Shown here: positions 25,401 to 37,085 of the stretch, one piece after another
Numbering within the stretch: the stretch's first letter is position 1
Layout: each line of letters begins with the position of its first letter
From: Lottia gigantea
Lineage: Eukaryota > Mollusca > Gastropoda > Lottiidae
DNA length: 64,000 nucleotides
Direction: 5' to 3'
Assembly (NCBI RefSeq): GCF_000327385.1
Contig: NW_008707225.1
Coordinates: 562,482 to 626,481, forward strand
The notes under the pieces: model-generated
The model's database searches: none
What the model saw: the letters and a program-made list of their open reading frames with translations, nothing else
What the model was told of the DNA's origin: nothing
Position numbers and translations under genes: made by a program

Positions 25401-28400
25401 GTTGATGTAATCTGCTGTCTAATGTTCACAAAACGTTGCCAGTCGATTTTTGAATTTTGCTTTTGCATTTTCGCAACTTCCGGTTGAATTTTTTCAAAGT
25501 TTGAAAGCATATTTCTCGCGACCTTGACCTTTGATGACCTTGACCTTCATAGGGTTTTTGACTTTTTGAGCTTGGTGTCTGTATATCTTATGATCTATTT
25601 GATGTAGAACCTTGATATTTGGAATATAACTAGACACTTTGAATATGAATCCACCTATGACAAAAAAACTTATGTGGGCGTGGCACATCTGGGTTGAAGT
25701 ACTAATTGTTTACATTTAGAGGCAGGGGCATAACTCGCATAGGATGCGTTTGTTCAAAAAGGGCCTTTGCACACAATTACCTCATCCTTTTGGCCAGTTT
25801 GTGTTAACAGCTCAGTTGTTTCAGCTTTATAGTTCCAAAAAAGGAACAGGTTTTTTACATTTGGATATTTTCATTTTTCGATTTTGACCTATATCTTTTG
25901 ACCTGTATGATGTAGAAGCTTGAAATTTGGAACACGACATAACATTTTGAATATCAATTAACCTATGCAAAAAAACAATTGAGGTGGGCGTGGCACATCC
26001 GGGTTAAATTACTCATTATTTGTTCAAAATGGTACTTTGCATACAATTATCTCATGTTTTGAGCCACTTTGTCTTAGAAGTTCGGTTGTTTCCGCTTCAT
26101 AGTTCAAAAAAAGGAACAGGTTTTGGAAATTCAAAATTTTCAATTTTTGACCTTGACCTTTGTTGACCTTGACCTTTGTAGGATCAAACGTCATTGGCAT
26201 TGGCTATCTATTTATACTTTTATATTTGCTGTCCTATGTCAACTTCCGGTTTTATAGTCGTGTGCAATTAGAAATTTTGATGACATATATCTCTTTTTAG
26301 ACTTTCTTTTTTTTTTTTTACAAGATCAAAGGTCATTGACCTTGGCTATCTGCTGATATTTTTATTTGTGAGGTCTGACGTCTACTTCCGGTATTAGAAT
26401 CTTCTAAACAATGAAAATTTCTCAACTTTAGACTGTTCTTGCACATGATCTAATTATCGTGGAAGGTTGATTTTTTCAGGGTCTTTTGCAATTTGCTACA
26501 TTTGCAAAGTCCCACTCTGTGCCACGTGTGGCTCTAGTTTCCTTTTGTTATGGCTTTATTTTTTTTTCTACAAAATAAAATAATGTTTCAAATATACTTT
26601 TAATTTACAATATGTTTGCAATCTTGTAAAGCTGAAATACAATTCAAAACATATAGAATTATTATATCCTATGAAGCCCAATGTAAAAATAAAGCCCTAC
26701 CTTTAACAATAAACGTTCTTGTGGATCTTTAATATCATCTTTAAAATGTGGACGTTGTCTAGGTTTTTCTATACTAAATCTCTGTAGTCTCTGTTCTATT
26801 TCCTTAGCTAGCTCTGCTACTTCATTTATTCTACGAATCTGTATAAAATTCAATTCTCCCCATCTTTTTTCACTTTGACCAGTTCGTCGAAATTCATGCA
26901 TTTTCTTTTTCTCTTCCCAGACCTGTAGTTAAATGAAGTAAGATTAATCCTCTAATCATTTCAATTTTTTTTCAAGGTTTCGGTCTACTGTCTTAATCGA
27001 ACTACAAGACACTTTTTTCTTGTCAACCTATACGACCTGCAGAGATGTTGGGAAACTTGACAAATTACAGGATACAAAACCCATAGAGTCATATCGCTCT
27101 ATTTTGGGTTGCACCATCAATGTCCTCTAAGCCTATGTTTAGTTTAGCTTGTGCATAGACTTTAACAAAAATAGTTACAAACCTTATAAGCATTAAGTAT
27201 AGCTAAACAATCACTTAATGTACAATCAGCCCAACCATGTTTATGCCTAAAAATATAGTTTCAATGTTAAAAGACCTGTTATAAATGAATTTTATGTGAT
27301 ATAGCATGATTTCATAATGGAAAAGACCACTACATCATGCTATGGTAACATGTAATAAATCATCCTCAAACTATCAATTACATATCTTACCTGTATGCAT
27401 CTAATTTAGCTTTAAATGGTTTGGCAAATACACTCTTTAATGACAAGGCAGCACCTAGAAAATACATTAAAAGTTACATTTTGAAGCTTAATCCTTTATT
27501 TTCTGATGGTAAATAACTATTCATGCTTGCTATCCATGACACAAGAAATATACATCAAAAATAATTTTGTAATTCCAGTTATTTTTCATTTTGTCACATA
27601 TTGACAATTCAAGGATATTAAAATTACATAAATACCATACCAACACTTACCAATTATAAGGCATTCCTCTAATAGACAGAATACATGACCTAATACTAGT
27701 AATTTACCAATTCTAATATCTAATGGTAAATCAGCTAATATACGTCCAATATATGTTAGATCACCATCATGTTTCACATTGCTTCCTCTTAATCCTGTAG
27801 CTAGTGCTCCAACCTATAATAGTTTCAAAATATAAGTGTATGCGATGATACATACCATACTAAGAACCTAAGCGTTTTTACAATTCTACAGTGGCATTGA
27901 GTTTTAAAGGGACAGATTCAACATCCTTAGTCTCAGAAACGATACATTTTTAAGTAAGCTTATCAGTAATAGTGTTCACAGCTCACTGTCGCTCATATGT
28001 GCCCAGAAGTTTGAATGTTAAAAAGAAGACTCATAAATAGAAAAGACATATATAGAAATAGACAGTGAAAAGGAATTGTACAGTTCTAGTACTTTTGAAG
28101 ACTATTTAGATAAATTCAAGACCCTCATCACCCTTCGAAATGTTGAAAAAAGCCTTTAAAGGATAACTTCTATAAAAAATCCCACCTCTTTCAAATTAAG
28201 TACAGTTCTTTCTATTTCATCTAATCTAGGTGGTGACAGAGCTAGACCTAATATAGCTTTCGGTTCCCCCATATCAAAAATCTTTGTTTTTAATACCAAC
28301 GATTCTAATGGACATCTCTGAAGAGAAAAGATTAAATTCTAATTAATAGTACTCAAAATATAATGACAATATAAATACTTCAATTAGATCATTTCAACAG

Positions 28401-31400
28401 CTTAGAAGTTTTTACAATAATTGCACAAAGAAGTCTATATTCCTAGCAAAATAAGACCAATAAAATCAAACTGGGGTTTGTTATAATTCTTGGTGCCAAG
28501 ATTTTAAAATTATTTCAAAATTCTTAAATTAAATACCTGCATTTCAGGAACACCATATTCTGGTAGGCAATCTTCAAAGAAATTCTTTGTGACCATAAAA
28601 TAAGCTCTTCCATTTGATACACGACCAGCACGACCTACAACAGATCAATCAAATTCATTTAATGACAAATCAACATTATTAAGATGTACATCTCCAAAGA
28701 AATATTGAGTTGTCAAATTAATCACAAAGTGAGGAATCAGTTATGATGTAAGAAAGAAAGAAACTCAATTTCATGAGAAAACCTTCTACCATTTACAGAC
28801 CGGAATAATAAGAAAAGATGATTCTGTATTGAAACCTGCAGTAAACTATTAAAGTTCACTTTAGTGAAATGATAAAAAGAACCATACCTTTCCTTTGAGT
28901 ACAATTAGCTTTCGATGCCCATTTTAACTGTAAATGTGTATAGTTTGTATCAGGATCACAGACTAGACTTTTAGTTAAACAGAAATCAATAACTGAAAGA
29001 AAACCAGTAAATATTTAAACTACAAATTCATTATGTAACAGATGTATCTGTGTGCCATTTTGGCCGGTTGATTTGAGTCTTGAATATATCAAACAGAAGT
29101 ACTACAAATGTATGAAAATCGTATAAACATTCTATAGATGTCTTATAAAAGATGACTCTTCTTTTTAACTTTCAATCCAACAAACACATGAATTGAAGGT
29201 TCAAATTTTCAACAGTGAGCTGTGAACACTTTTGCTGATTGGCTTAGCTAAAAAAAGGTCTGTTTTTGAGACAAAGGTACAATTGGTCAAAATAATGGAA
29301 CGCCCATACCTTAAAGACTTACCATATTTAATATCAGTGACTGTAATAGAACTTTCAGCAATATTGGTAGATAATATAACCTGAAATAAAATTAAAAGAA
29401 AATGTCTGTTAAACCGAACTTCAAGTGAATTATGCTTACTGATAAATAATTTCCACAGGAAAGGTTAAGCTGAATTTTCTTCAAACTTATTATATCAAAA
29501 ACCAAACTTTGTTGTCCACTGTTTGAACAATTTGAGTAAAGCAGCGAAAAAACCTCAAATAATTCATCATTATATAGAATTGGGTATCTATAATGACAAT
29601 CAATCAATCTACCTTTCTATATCCTTTAGGTGGAGGTTCAAATACTCTCTGTTGTTCTTCATTAGTAATTGTGGAATGTAAAGGTATTATCCTTAAACTG
29701 TAAATAACATATATCATGACCATTAATTATATCAATAATCTACTTTTAAAACAATCCTTTAAAATCTATTTCAATTTCAACGTGTTAAAGGGACAGCTAT
29801 TTTGGGGGTTGATTTTGGTCTTGAATATATGCAAATAGTCTCCAGAAGTACTAGAAATTACGGAAATCACATAATTCCTAGAATACTTTGAACTAGGAAT
29901 TTTACTCACTATTTCTATATGTCTTTTCTATATATCACAGAGTATTTTAAATTGATGAGTCATCATTTGAACATTCAAACCCAGACAATTCTTGTCACAC
30001 ATGGATTTGAAGGCTCAAATTTTGACGGTGATCTGTGAACACAATTAATGATTGGCTTAGCTAAAAATTCCTGTTTCTGAGACTAAAGTATGATTGGTTA
30101 AAAACAATGGCACATCTGTCCCTTTAATCAACTATAAGAATGCTTCAGTCTTTTAAAATATTTTTCACATATCAATATACAGTGGAACCTGTTTATACGT
30201 GCATGTCCGTTCCCTATAAAACGTTCGGTTTAACAAATTTCAAGATAGTTTATATAGTGTGTAGGTATCAGGGTTTCCAGATTATCAGAAACAAGTTAAA
30301 CGAGTAATATATCTTTAGTCTTAGGAAAGTAAGAGAGTTTAAAAGCCAACAATTACATACCAATGTTCTTTTTCTAGAGGTAATAACAAATCAAACATAT
30401 CTGATATTTCACCATAACCTACATAGATAGATAAATAAACTTGTTAAACTTCCGAAGAGTCAACATGAAATACATATCTACCGTTTAAATAGTACAGCTG
30501 AATATCCTCCTTATTTCATAGTTAGGCTATAGACATAAATTACTTTTCAATATAAATAGTGTGATAGGGGATGTTTCTAAATATCTCATGACTTACCTGG
30601 TAAGAAAGCTAGAACTGAACCTCTTACTGGGGCAAAGCCTGTTTCAGCATCTTTCCTGAATAAGAATAAAGCATAACATAAATAGTGTAAACATTCAACA
30701 ATTGAAAACTGTGTTTATATTACAGAAAATATCTGGCAATACAAGTGTTTCAAATTCTGGCCATCTCAAGATGGTAGTTTCACATGACCTAATGCAGTAT
30801 GTATGAAAATTGATTCCTTGATTTTGTATTTACTTAGAAAAATACAGTGATAGTGTAAATATAGTAGAAGGTTTCAAAAATTGAACAATGATGGAGTACT
30901 ACAATAAATATGCATATTGTAAGATTAATTCTTCATGATCAAACCTGATTTCCTCCTGGATAGATGCCAGACAATAAACTTCTTTTCTATTATAACATCT
31001 GAGGAACTGGTGGGGTCAGATTTGTAGGGTAAGGTTTACTAAATATTTCATGTGCTTAAAGAAAACAGACTTACCCTGATTCTTTAACTTCTAGCTTATC
31101 AAATTCTTGTATAAGTTTAACTGACATGTGTAAAGCTTCCTCAGAAAGACAGGGACTCCTATCATCAGCTACAGGTAGCTATAATATACAATACATAATG
31201 GTACAAAATAGCAACAAACAGACCACAGACTTATCATCAACTATGTGAACTCCAAGAACCATAAGCTAAGTTATCTAACCAAATCGCAAAGTGGCAACAA
31301 GTGTTCTAAAAGGGTGAGCAATGTTTATTAAAATAATAAGAAACACATTGGGATTGATGAATAAATTAAGGGTTTTTATCTTGAGATCAAATCGCAATGA

Positions 31401-34400
31401 TGATTCTATGAGCATGTATATTTTAATGTACACTTTAATCTTGGATGCAACCACTACATGTGCTTTAAGTCATTTGACCATTAAGTCCAATAGAAGCTTA
31501 AAAAACATAAAAAACAATAAAACCTTAGGCTTAAGGAGTTTTCCTCTGCAAAAATCTTCAAAAATGAATGCAAGAGAAGTTTCTTCTTTCAATTTTCATT
31601 TCATAATACATATTATCTAAATAACCGAGGGAAAAAGAACATACATCACCAAGAGCAGGATAAAGATCATTAGCATAGAACTCTGATACTCTAAATACAC
31701 GACCTTCTACATTAACTACTGGTGCTGGTTCTAATTTATCTCTTATAGGTAGAGCAAAATACTGAGCAAACTGTTTAGAATCTAATGTAGCAGACATCAA
31801 TATAACCTTAAATCAAAATTTCATAATGTTTGATCAATTTGCATCAAAATAAGCAGTTTAAATCTTTGGTTAATACTGTACAACCGGTCCTTCAGGAAGC
31901 TCAGACACTTGTTCAATGTATTGAATATAAGAAAAAAGAAGAAACCAAACAGACAGTTAAATTCCAACATTCAAAACATCCAATAGACATATACCTTCAC
32001 ATTTCTAGAATTTGTTCTAAGAAGTTTTCTCACAATCAGTAGAGCAAAATCAGATTCTTGATCTCTTTCATGAATCTGAAAAAAAAATGTAAACATAAAT
32101 CTAAATCTTATGGCAAAGTTTTGTTTTTCTATTTCCCACAATACTTCAAGAGAGGACCACTGATTTCAAATTCAAATAAAAGGCATCTTACATATTCAGA
32201 TACGAAATTTGTAAAATTTATAAAATGGTCAACTCTGATAAAAATATCAATCATCAACGAAACTGGTCTGTATCTGCATCAAAGTCGTTGAATCAAAATT
32301 ATAATTTTATTGGAGACTAACCTCATCTAATATAACATGTGTAAACATAGCCATACTCTTTTCACCAACTAATTTTTCACGTAAAACACCAGTAGTACAG
32401 TATAGAATTCTAGTGTCTTCTGTAGCTTTACGATCTAACCCAATCTACAATTTATAATAAGAAATAAAGACTTTTTACAAAAGGGATTAGGAATTATCAA
32501 TAATCAAGAATAATGTGTTAATATGACCTGTTCATGGTCACAAAATTTTATTTACGATGAACTAAAATAGCACCAATGATCAAAATTGCTGTAACCAAAC
32601 AAATGATGATTAATTCTAACATAAAAATTTGAAGGTCCAGTATCATCAAAAGTTCAGGGTTAACAACTTGCAAAACTTATTTGCAGCAGAAGTCTATTTG
32701 AAAAAAATAACAGAGTTTGGAGAACTGAATTGTTACTTTGGCATATGTACTTTACAATAGTTATACCTGATATCCACAAACTGAGCCCAATGTCCAATTT
32801 CTTTCAGCACAAACACGTCTAGCTATACTTGTAGCTGCTATTCGTCTAGGTTGTGTGACTATTATATTACAATATTTATTCTCACTGGCATAATGATCCA
32901 ATATAAACTGTGGTACTTGTGTTGTTTTACCCGAACCTGTTGAACCCTGAATAACTGTGACTTGATTACTTTCAATGGTGGCAACAATCTGAAATAATGA
33001 CCAGATACAAATTTTCTGGTATCTTAGTAAATGGAAGCAATTATTTTCACAAAGATTTAGTCATATATCATAGATCCAGTTTAGAAACTGGAAAATGAAA
33101 TAAAACATTAAATCATACTTTCCTGCACTGTAAGACCTATTAAGGACAGGCAACATCATGCATGGTGCAATGAGAGCAATTTTGCCAGGACACACCAATC
33201 TTAGTCTACTCTCTTTTCAATTTGGAATCAATTCTGGCAACTCACCTCTTCTCTGTGACTGCTAATTGGTAAATTTACACCCTGACTTTGATTAAATTTA
33301 TAATTCCTGTATACATCAGTGGCATTGGCTGGTATGAGGTCATCAGGCATGGCATTAGAGCCAGCCACAGAGCCAGCTACTGTACTATCTAATTCTAACT
33401 GATCCATTTCACCCAGAATAGATTCAGCTCCACCTGGATTTCTTGGCTGGAAGCGTCAATAAAAGACAAGTAAGTTTAGATGTTGACCAATACTTGATGA
33501 TTATCAAACACTATATACGTTAAATCACTTCATAAGGATTAGGCGGCCAAATATCCTAAATAATAAATGTGGGTATTGTTCTCAAACTGACAGATTTGAG
33601 AGAATCTAATAAAGACTATGCCTCAGCAATAGACTGTCAGTAGATACCTTGGGCCAGTTTCACAAACCAAGTTTATGATCAAGTGTAGAAGAAATATACG
33701 TTTGTAGCTAGTACCGATCTTAGAACCACTTGCCCAAAACGATCATGTGAGGATCTTAGCTACGACATAGTTACGACTAAAACCATAGCATGACGTTATG
33801 TGTTTCTACCAAATTTTCAGTGAATTTGCATTCTCTAGTGGACTATAGAACATTAGTACGGCAGGACATATTGGCAAAATCTGAAAAAGCGGTATTTTAT
33901 TCAGACCTATGTATGATGTCAATATAATTGTCGAAGCGAACCCTTGCACTGTCTCAGTCAGTCAGTCAGTGCCAGTCAGTGGGGACTGTAAAAAGGCGAG
34001 ACCAATAAAATAGATGTTCAATCCTAGACCTGTTCATTAGACTAGGCTATTAGGGCCTCTACTTGCCCTACACATCCATCTGGGCCCCGGCTTAAATCCA
34101 TGTGGGATAGGCTATGAACGACTGCTTCAGCACCTATTGTAATTGTTAATGCTTTGAACCCTACTAATTCACTTAATTTCCTTTTTCGTTAAAGTGATAT
34201 TTAACAGTTCTACCCCGTAAATCTTGACGTGTTACAGACACATTCCATGCATCCCACCATTTTCATTATGAAAGATCTGTCGTACGACATCTAAATTCAT
34301 GTCATATTGGTCGTAAATCCTAAAATACGAACAAAGTTGCGAAGAACTTTTGAAATCCATCGCAAGTTTTATAACGACTTGCGATCAATCACAAACTTGT

Positions 34401-35016
34401 GATCTGTCGTAACTCTTTTGTGAAAGCGGCCCCTGACTGTTTTATTAATATTTGAATACTGTACCATGGCATGTCGCAGCAGATTCTGTTCTTCTTCTGC
34501 TTGATAAGCTTTCGCATAATCTCTTTGGTTGATAGCATTGCATCTGAAATTATATCAAAGAAGAATCCTAGCAAGTAAAGTATTGCCTATCTGTAGGCCC
34601 TGGTGATTAAGTGTTTGAAAGTGTCAACTGTAGTGAAAAGTGGGTCTATTAGGCCATCTCATGTCATGGTCAGCTACTCCTAATTAACTTAACTTATTAT
34701 CAGAGTTCCATCATGCCAATTTGAAAATTGAAGCCTGTAGCCTGTATTCTGTATCCTTCAAAATTTCATGAATGAATAAGTCACCTTTAAGACACGAGGG
34801 TTTATTCAAAGCATTTTATTAGTGGAATTACCTCTTATCAGGGTGCAAGATATGATAGTCTGGTGGTTTGTTTACACGTGCTTCGCCAGTTTTGCCATCG
34901 AACACTCGACCACCTGTTTTACTTTTTGGAACTGATTTGGCCGGTGCTTGTGGCTTTTTACCAATCTGAAACCAGTCGTCAATTTGTTCTAATGTTACTT
35001 CAGCAATACTGCTCAT
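13014..35016 (-). CDS. ATP-dependent RNA helicase TDRD9 (Spindle-E ortholog)
   Basis: Thirty-seven exons were placed by eye, every one with AG acceptor and GT donor and matching phase; the total is 4,413 nt and 1,470 residues, slightly longer than vertebrate TDRD9 (about 1,380). Domain order: N-terminal leader beginning MSSIAEVTLEQIDDWFQIGK, DEAH-box helicase core (about 150-540), HA2-like and linker region (545-890), Tudor domain (about 930-1060), conserved C-terminal domain (about 1180-1375), then a C2H2 zinc finger (1435-1457). TDRD9/Spindle-E acts in germ-granule (nuage) piRNA amplification with PIWI proteins and Tudor partners to silence transposons; germline expression is therefore expected. 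The start ATG 35016 matches the family's N-terminus. The introns carry a U1 gene and many repeats. The exon groups are listed separately. Confidence 0.95.
16619..19175 (-). CDS. TDRD9 exons 24-29: Tudor domain
   Basis: Exons: 19175-19070, 18716-18609, 18274-18137, 17811-17722, 17451-17329, 16753-16619. GHFWIQYV opens the extended Tudor fold. The core strand set PGMYCAAPF, then YYRGRIE, then VQVFFVDYGNTQ (residues about 975-1023) keeps the aromatic residues that normally form the cage for symmetrical dimethyl-arginine on PIWI proteins. ELIRRGFADQAEESYLSK (exon 29) matches human LIQQGYAELTEESYESK. Arginine-methyl binding is inferred from the family. Confidence 0.92.
16861..17205 (+). mobile_element. 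Truncated copy of the ATACGCCCAC element family
   Basis: Begins with the same small hairpin as the element at 47.05 kb (GCCCACAT..ATATGTGG then CGTATATTGTCG), followed by the shared CTGTCCGTCTGTCCGT box and one internal unit with GAGTTATTGCCCTTG. It then stops with no tandem core, so it is a short or internally reduced copy in a TDRD9 intron. Confidence 0.7.
19522..28317 (-). CDS. TDRD9 exons 15-23: HA2-like and linker region
   Basis: Exons: 28317-28186, 27813-27651, 27454-27391, 27246-27183, 26922-26701, 21172-21065, 20571-20462, 20154-20071, 19641-19522. The helicase-associated part includes LTYIGRILADLPLDIRIGKLLVLGH-like sequence (exon 16) and RWGELNFIQIRRINEVAEL-like sequence (exon 19), both close to human TDRD9. 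The intron between exons 19 and 20 (21173-26700) is by far the largest in the gene, 5.5 kb, and holds the U1 gene, the 27-bp minisatellite and a 1.8-kb mobile element. IVIAGSFYPNYF in exon 20 is a strong family landmark. Confidence 0.92.
21335..21498 (-). ncRNA. U1 small nuclear RNA gene
   Basis: Exactly 164 nt, the usual animal length. The 5' end ATACTTACCTGG pairs with 5' splice sites and is unaltered. Stem-loop 1 is present (GGGAGG...CCTCCC) with loop TGATCAGCAAGG where vertebrates have GATCACGAAGG. Stem-loop 2 has ATTGCACACC instead of the U1A-binding ATTGCACTCC. GACCCCTGCGAT, the Sm site AATTTTTAG and the terminal stem GGGGGACTGCGTTCGCGC follow. It lies in TDRD9 intron 19 on the same strand. 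As an snRNA gene it should use its own pol II/SNAPc promoter; I cannot define a PSE by eye. Whether it is expressed or a well-kept retro-copy is open, but the full length and paired stem changes favour a functional variant. Confidence 0.93.
22748..23935. repeat. 27-bp minisatellite, about 43 units
   Basis: The unit reads CTTTCAATAATG then TTTTTCTATATTGTG on the plus strand, with variants ATGATG/ATAATG/ATG, TTTATC and TAGATT. Units are nearly uniform at 22.75-23.34 kb and lose 3 or gain 1-4 bases after that. It lies inside TDRD9 intron 19. Because 27 is a multiple of 3, long frames exist on both strands (9-residue repeats YCAFNNVFL and KAQYRKTLL), which I regard as by-products of the repeat. 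Confidence 0.95.
23936..24745. repeat. Decayed T-rich continuation of the 27-bp array
   Basis: The sequence keeps the rhythm of TTTTCAATATT, then TTTTTCTATATTGTG, but with growing T runs, length changes and substitutions, so it reads as the old, mutated edge of the same minisatellite. No coding content. Confidence 0.75.
24750..26520. mobile_element. Non-autonomous element with GGGACTTTGC ends
   Basis: The left end is a hairpin (TGGGACTTTGC..GCAAAGTCCCA, 24750-24776). The right end has GCAAAGTCCCA followed by the palindrome GCCACGTGTGGC (26500-26530). In between is an internal duplication of about 350 bp (GTGGGCGTGGCACATC at 25.67 and 25.98 kb, with a following AAAAGGAACAGG), several ACTTCCGGT boxes and runs of TGACCTTTG/GACCTTGACC. 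No protein coding is seen. Palindromic termini suggest a Helitron/Helentron-like derivative, but TIR-type DNA elements remain possible. It sits in TDRD9 intron 19. Confidence 0.7.
27904..28160 (-). repeat. TTAAAGGGACAG MITE, copy 1
   Basis: Starts with TTAAAGGGACAG. Its interior AGTCTCAGAAAC ... GTGTTCACAG is the reverse complement of the interior of the copy at 29.79 kb, so it lies in the opposite orientation. The far end is eroded (CCTTTAAAGG). In TDRD9 intron 15. Confidence 0.65.
28537..32444 (-). CDS. TDRD9 exons 5-14: rest of DEAH helicase core
   Basis: Exons: 32444-32322, 32075-31995, 31806-31645, 31178-31075, 30655-30597, 30418-30361, 29697-29613, 29380-29323, 28992-28888, 28634-28537. 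Motif II DEIH is split between exons 5 and 6 (residues 269-272). Motif III SAT is at 302-304, then motif IV-like VLAFLPG, motif V STNIAESS from 457, and motif VI QRKGRAGR at 505-512, split between exons 13 and 14. All catalytic motifs are intact, so ATPase activity is expected. Confidence 0.93.
29040..29315 (+). repeat. TTAAAGGGACAG MITE, copy 2 (ends lost)
   Basis: The interior parallels copy 3: GTCTTGAATATAT near the start, CAGAAGTACTA, then CTGTGAACAC, GATTGGCTTAGCTAAAA and CTGTTTTTGAGAC. The terminal inverted repeats are no longer recognisable. It lies in TDRD9 intron 12. Confidence 0.6.
29785..30127 (+). repeat. TTAAAGGGACAG MITE, copy 3 (intact ends)
   Basis: Perfect 12-bp terminal inverted repeats TTAAAGGGACAG and CTGTCCCTTTAA, 343 bp in all, with no coding capacity. 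It is a non-autonomous DNA transposon in a TDRD9 intron (exons 10-11). The same termini occur in the 3.5-kb hairpin. Confidence 0.85.
32767..35016 (-). CDS. TDRD9 exons 1-4: N-terminus and Walker A
   Basis: Exons: 35016-34832, 34543-34465, 33446-33246, 32988-32767. Exon 1 gives the conserved opening (LEQIDDWFQIGK). Exons 2-3 encode a Glu/Gln-rich then Asp-rich linker. Exon 4 carries the P-loop GSTGSGKT at residues 170-177 and motif Ia TQPRRIAA, plus RNWTLGSVCGYQ, matching the start of the helicase domain. The phosphate-binding lysine (K176) is intact. Confidence 0.93.
33651..34433. mobile_element. Non-autonomous DNA element, GGGGCC..TTTCACAAA ends
   Basis: The left end GGGCCAGTTTCACAAAC is mirrored by the right end TTTTGTGAAAGCGGCCCC, giving terminal inverted repeats of about 16 bp around about 780 bp in TDRD9 intron 2. 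The interior holds a short CAGT microsatellite (33.95 kb) and several CGTACGAC/TCGTAA boxes but no open frame. Superfamily unassigned; target-site duplication not clear. Confidence 0.65.
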
Positions 35017-35339
35017 CTTTACGACTTGAAATGGATGACAACTTGTTTAATTAGTATTATTGACCATTTTTCTATCTATGATCAAATCCAAAACTCCCCC
35101 ATTTGCCAGGCTAAAGCTATGGTACAAATTCATCCAGCATACAGATAAACGCTACCGTACAAATTCATCCATTATACAGATAAACGCTACCGTACAAATT
35201 CCAAGAATAAGGCAGATTTACACAATTTATTCGGTCACTTACGTCATGTGGGACCGGTATGCGCACGTAGGATTTTTTTATTGATATTGAACAAGTGTGA
35301 TAATATTGATACGGCAGATAGCTTGCCAAGCAAAGTAAT
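35017..35339. promoter_or_regulatory. TDRD9 upstream region
   Basis: This is the presumed 5' UTR and promoter (transcription leftward). Three tandem copies of a 37-38-bp unit (ACCGTACAAATTC with ATACAGATAAACGCT) lie at about 35113-35205. A CRE-like TTACGTCATG lies at about 35238. No TATA box placement is convincing. No transcription start can be fixed from sequence. Confidence 0.4.
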
Positions 35340-36100
35340 ATACGCCCACCGGCAGCTTTGATTTTGAATAAAAATATTTGCAGTAGCCTATAGTAATAAT
35401 CAACAGTATGAAATATTCAACCTTCAGTCATAACACTTTTTGGAACTTTTTGGTGCGATGCTGAATAATATTGCCAAGTTTTGTCAAAATCCGACAAGAA
35501 TCGTACCTTTCAGTGTTAGCTAAAAACGGAAAGTGTTTTCAAGAACGAGGTCAATAACTCCTATAAAACATTTTTTGATTTTTTGATTTTAAATAGGTTT
35601 CATCCTTTCGTCAAAATCGGTCAAGAATAGTGCCTTTAAGATCGCGTTTTTAAAATTTCAATAGGGTCCATCCTTGGGTGATAACAAACATTCACACCAA
35701 GTTTCGTAAAAAATCTGTCAATAATTGTACCTTCTAAAGTATTTACATGCTAAAATTGAATGCGTTTTCAAGAACAAGGGCAATACTTAATACTAATTAT
35801 TTTTCGATTTTTCTGATTTTCAATAGGGTTCGTTCTTGGGTAATTACAAACACCCACCCCAAGTTTCGCCAATATCCGTCAAGAATTGCACGTTCTAGAG
35901 AGTAACGAGCATTTAAAGAACAGGGGCAATAACTCATACTAAATATTTTTCAATTTTTCTAATTTTCAATAGGGTTTATCTTTCGGTGATCACTAACAAA
36001 CATACCAAGTTTCGTCAAAATCAGTTAAGAATTGTGCTTTCTCGGGTATAGGGGATTTGTGGACCGGCGGATCGGTCGCCTTTCGCCTTTTAAAGGTCTT
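35340..36100 (-). mobile_element. Relative of the 47-kb element, inverted
   Basis: Opens with ATACGCCCACCGGCAGC, the reverse complement of the right end of the element at 47.05-49.29 kb (GCTGCCAGTGGGCGTAT). About three to four internal units of roughly 165 bp follow, each with AAGTTTCGTCAAAATC, GTCAAGAAT and CAATAACTC boxes. The other end is not found, so it is probably truncated near the GTGGACCGGCGGATCGG box. Confidence 0.6.
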
Positions 36101-37085
36101 TTGCATTGAAATATTTCACACTTCTGTTTTGTTTTTGACAAATATAGCCTACATGGCACAAGGCATAGAGTTTTCACTTCCAATCTTAGGTTCATAGGCT
36201 AAAGATGAAGATCGAATCTATATGCTGGTCGAATTTGTATATTAAGATCAGTCAGCAACAAGAGATAAACAGGATGATGTAGGTTAAACATATAGATAAC
36301 TCGATTTTACAGCATGGCCATGTTAACCTCCATCGACTTGATAAAGAAATGCATTTTGGTTGTTTAAAATGTACTATTCTCGATACAATAGGCCTAATAC
36401 GAAACGAAAATAACATTAAAGTTCCTACTTAATTTAATCAAGAATGAATTAACATTGAAAAACAAACCATCTGTGGTGATTTAGAGATCGCCATTTTATA
36501 AATTAAATGGAGTTAAAAGTAATCATTTCTACGGAAAATTCACCGTGAAGTAGATCAATATGTGCCTAAGTCTAGAAATAATTTTTTCACGGCTCCTGGT
36601 TCCTTCAAACTGTATATTGTATTTTTGTTATCGATATGTTTTACTAAGTACACCGCAACAAGGACGCCACAAGAATCCAACTTCCCTATGTTAAAACACG
36701 AAATTCAACCTTTTACAACTTTTTCCAGAAGTCTCGTTGAAAGCTTTCCAGTATGCCGAATGAAAGCCTGACCAATCCTCAATGTCTCCTAAAAATTCAA
36801 TATGTGATGACCATGAAAATTTTGAGCTTCTAAAATTGAAAGCAGACTACTACCGGTTATACTCATCCGCTATATAGGGCCAATTCGATTATGCAGTCCT
36901 AACTCTCCACGTCCTCCAATCCGGAGTGTCCGCGTTTACGGTGTAATAGAGTACAGGTGGAGAACGGGTTGCTTTATTGTCAACATTGTAAGTCGGTTAA
37001 TTTAATTAATCACTTGGGGGTATAATTAATCTCTGGATCTCCAGTTATGGGCTGTATTTTGAAGATAGGTGAAAAATAAATTCAA
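36101..37085. other. AT-rich spacer, nothing recognised
   Basis: No frame, terminal repeat or tandem structure stands out. A slightly GC-richer patch at about 36.87-36.97 kb has no family resemblance that I can name. Confidence 0.5.
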
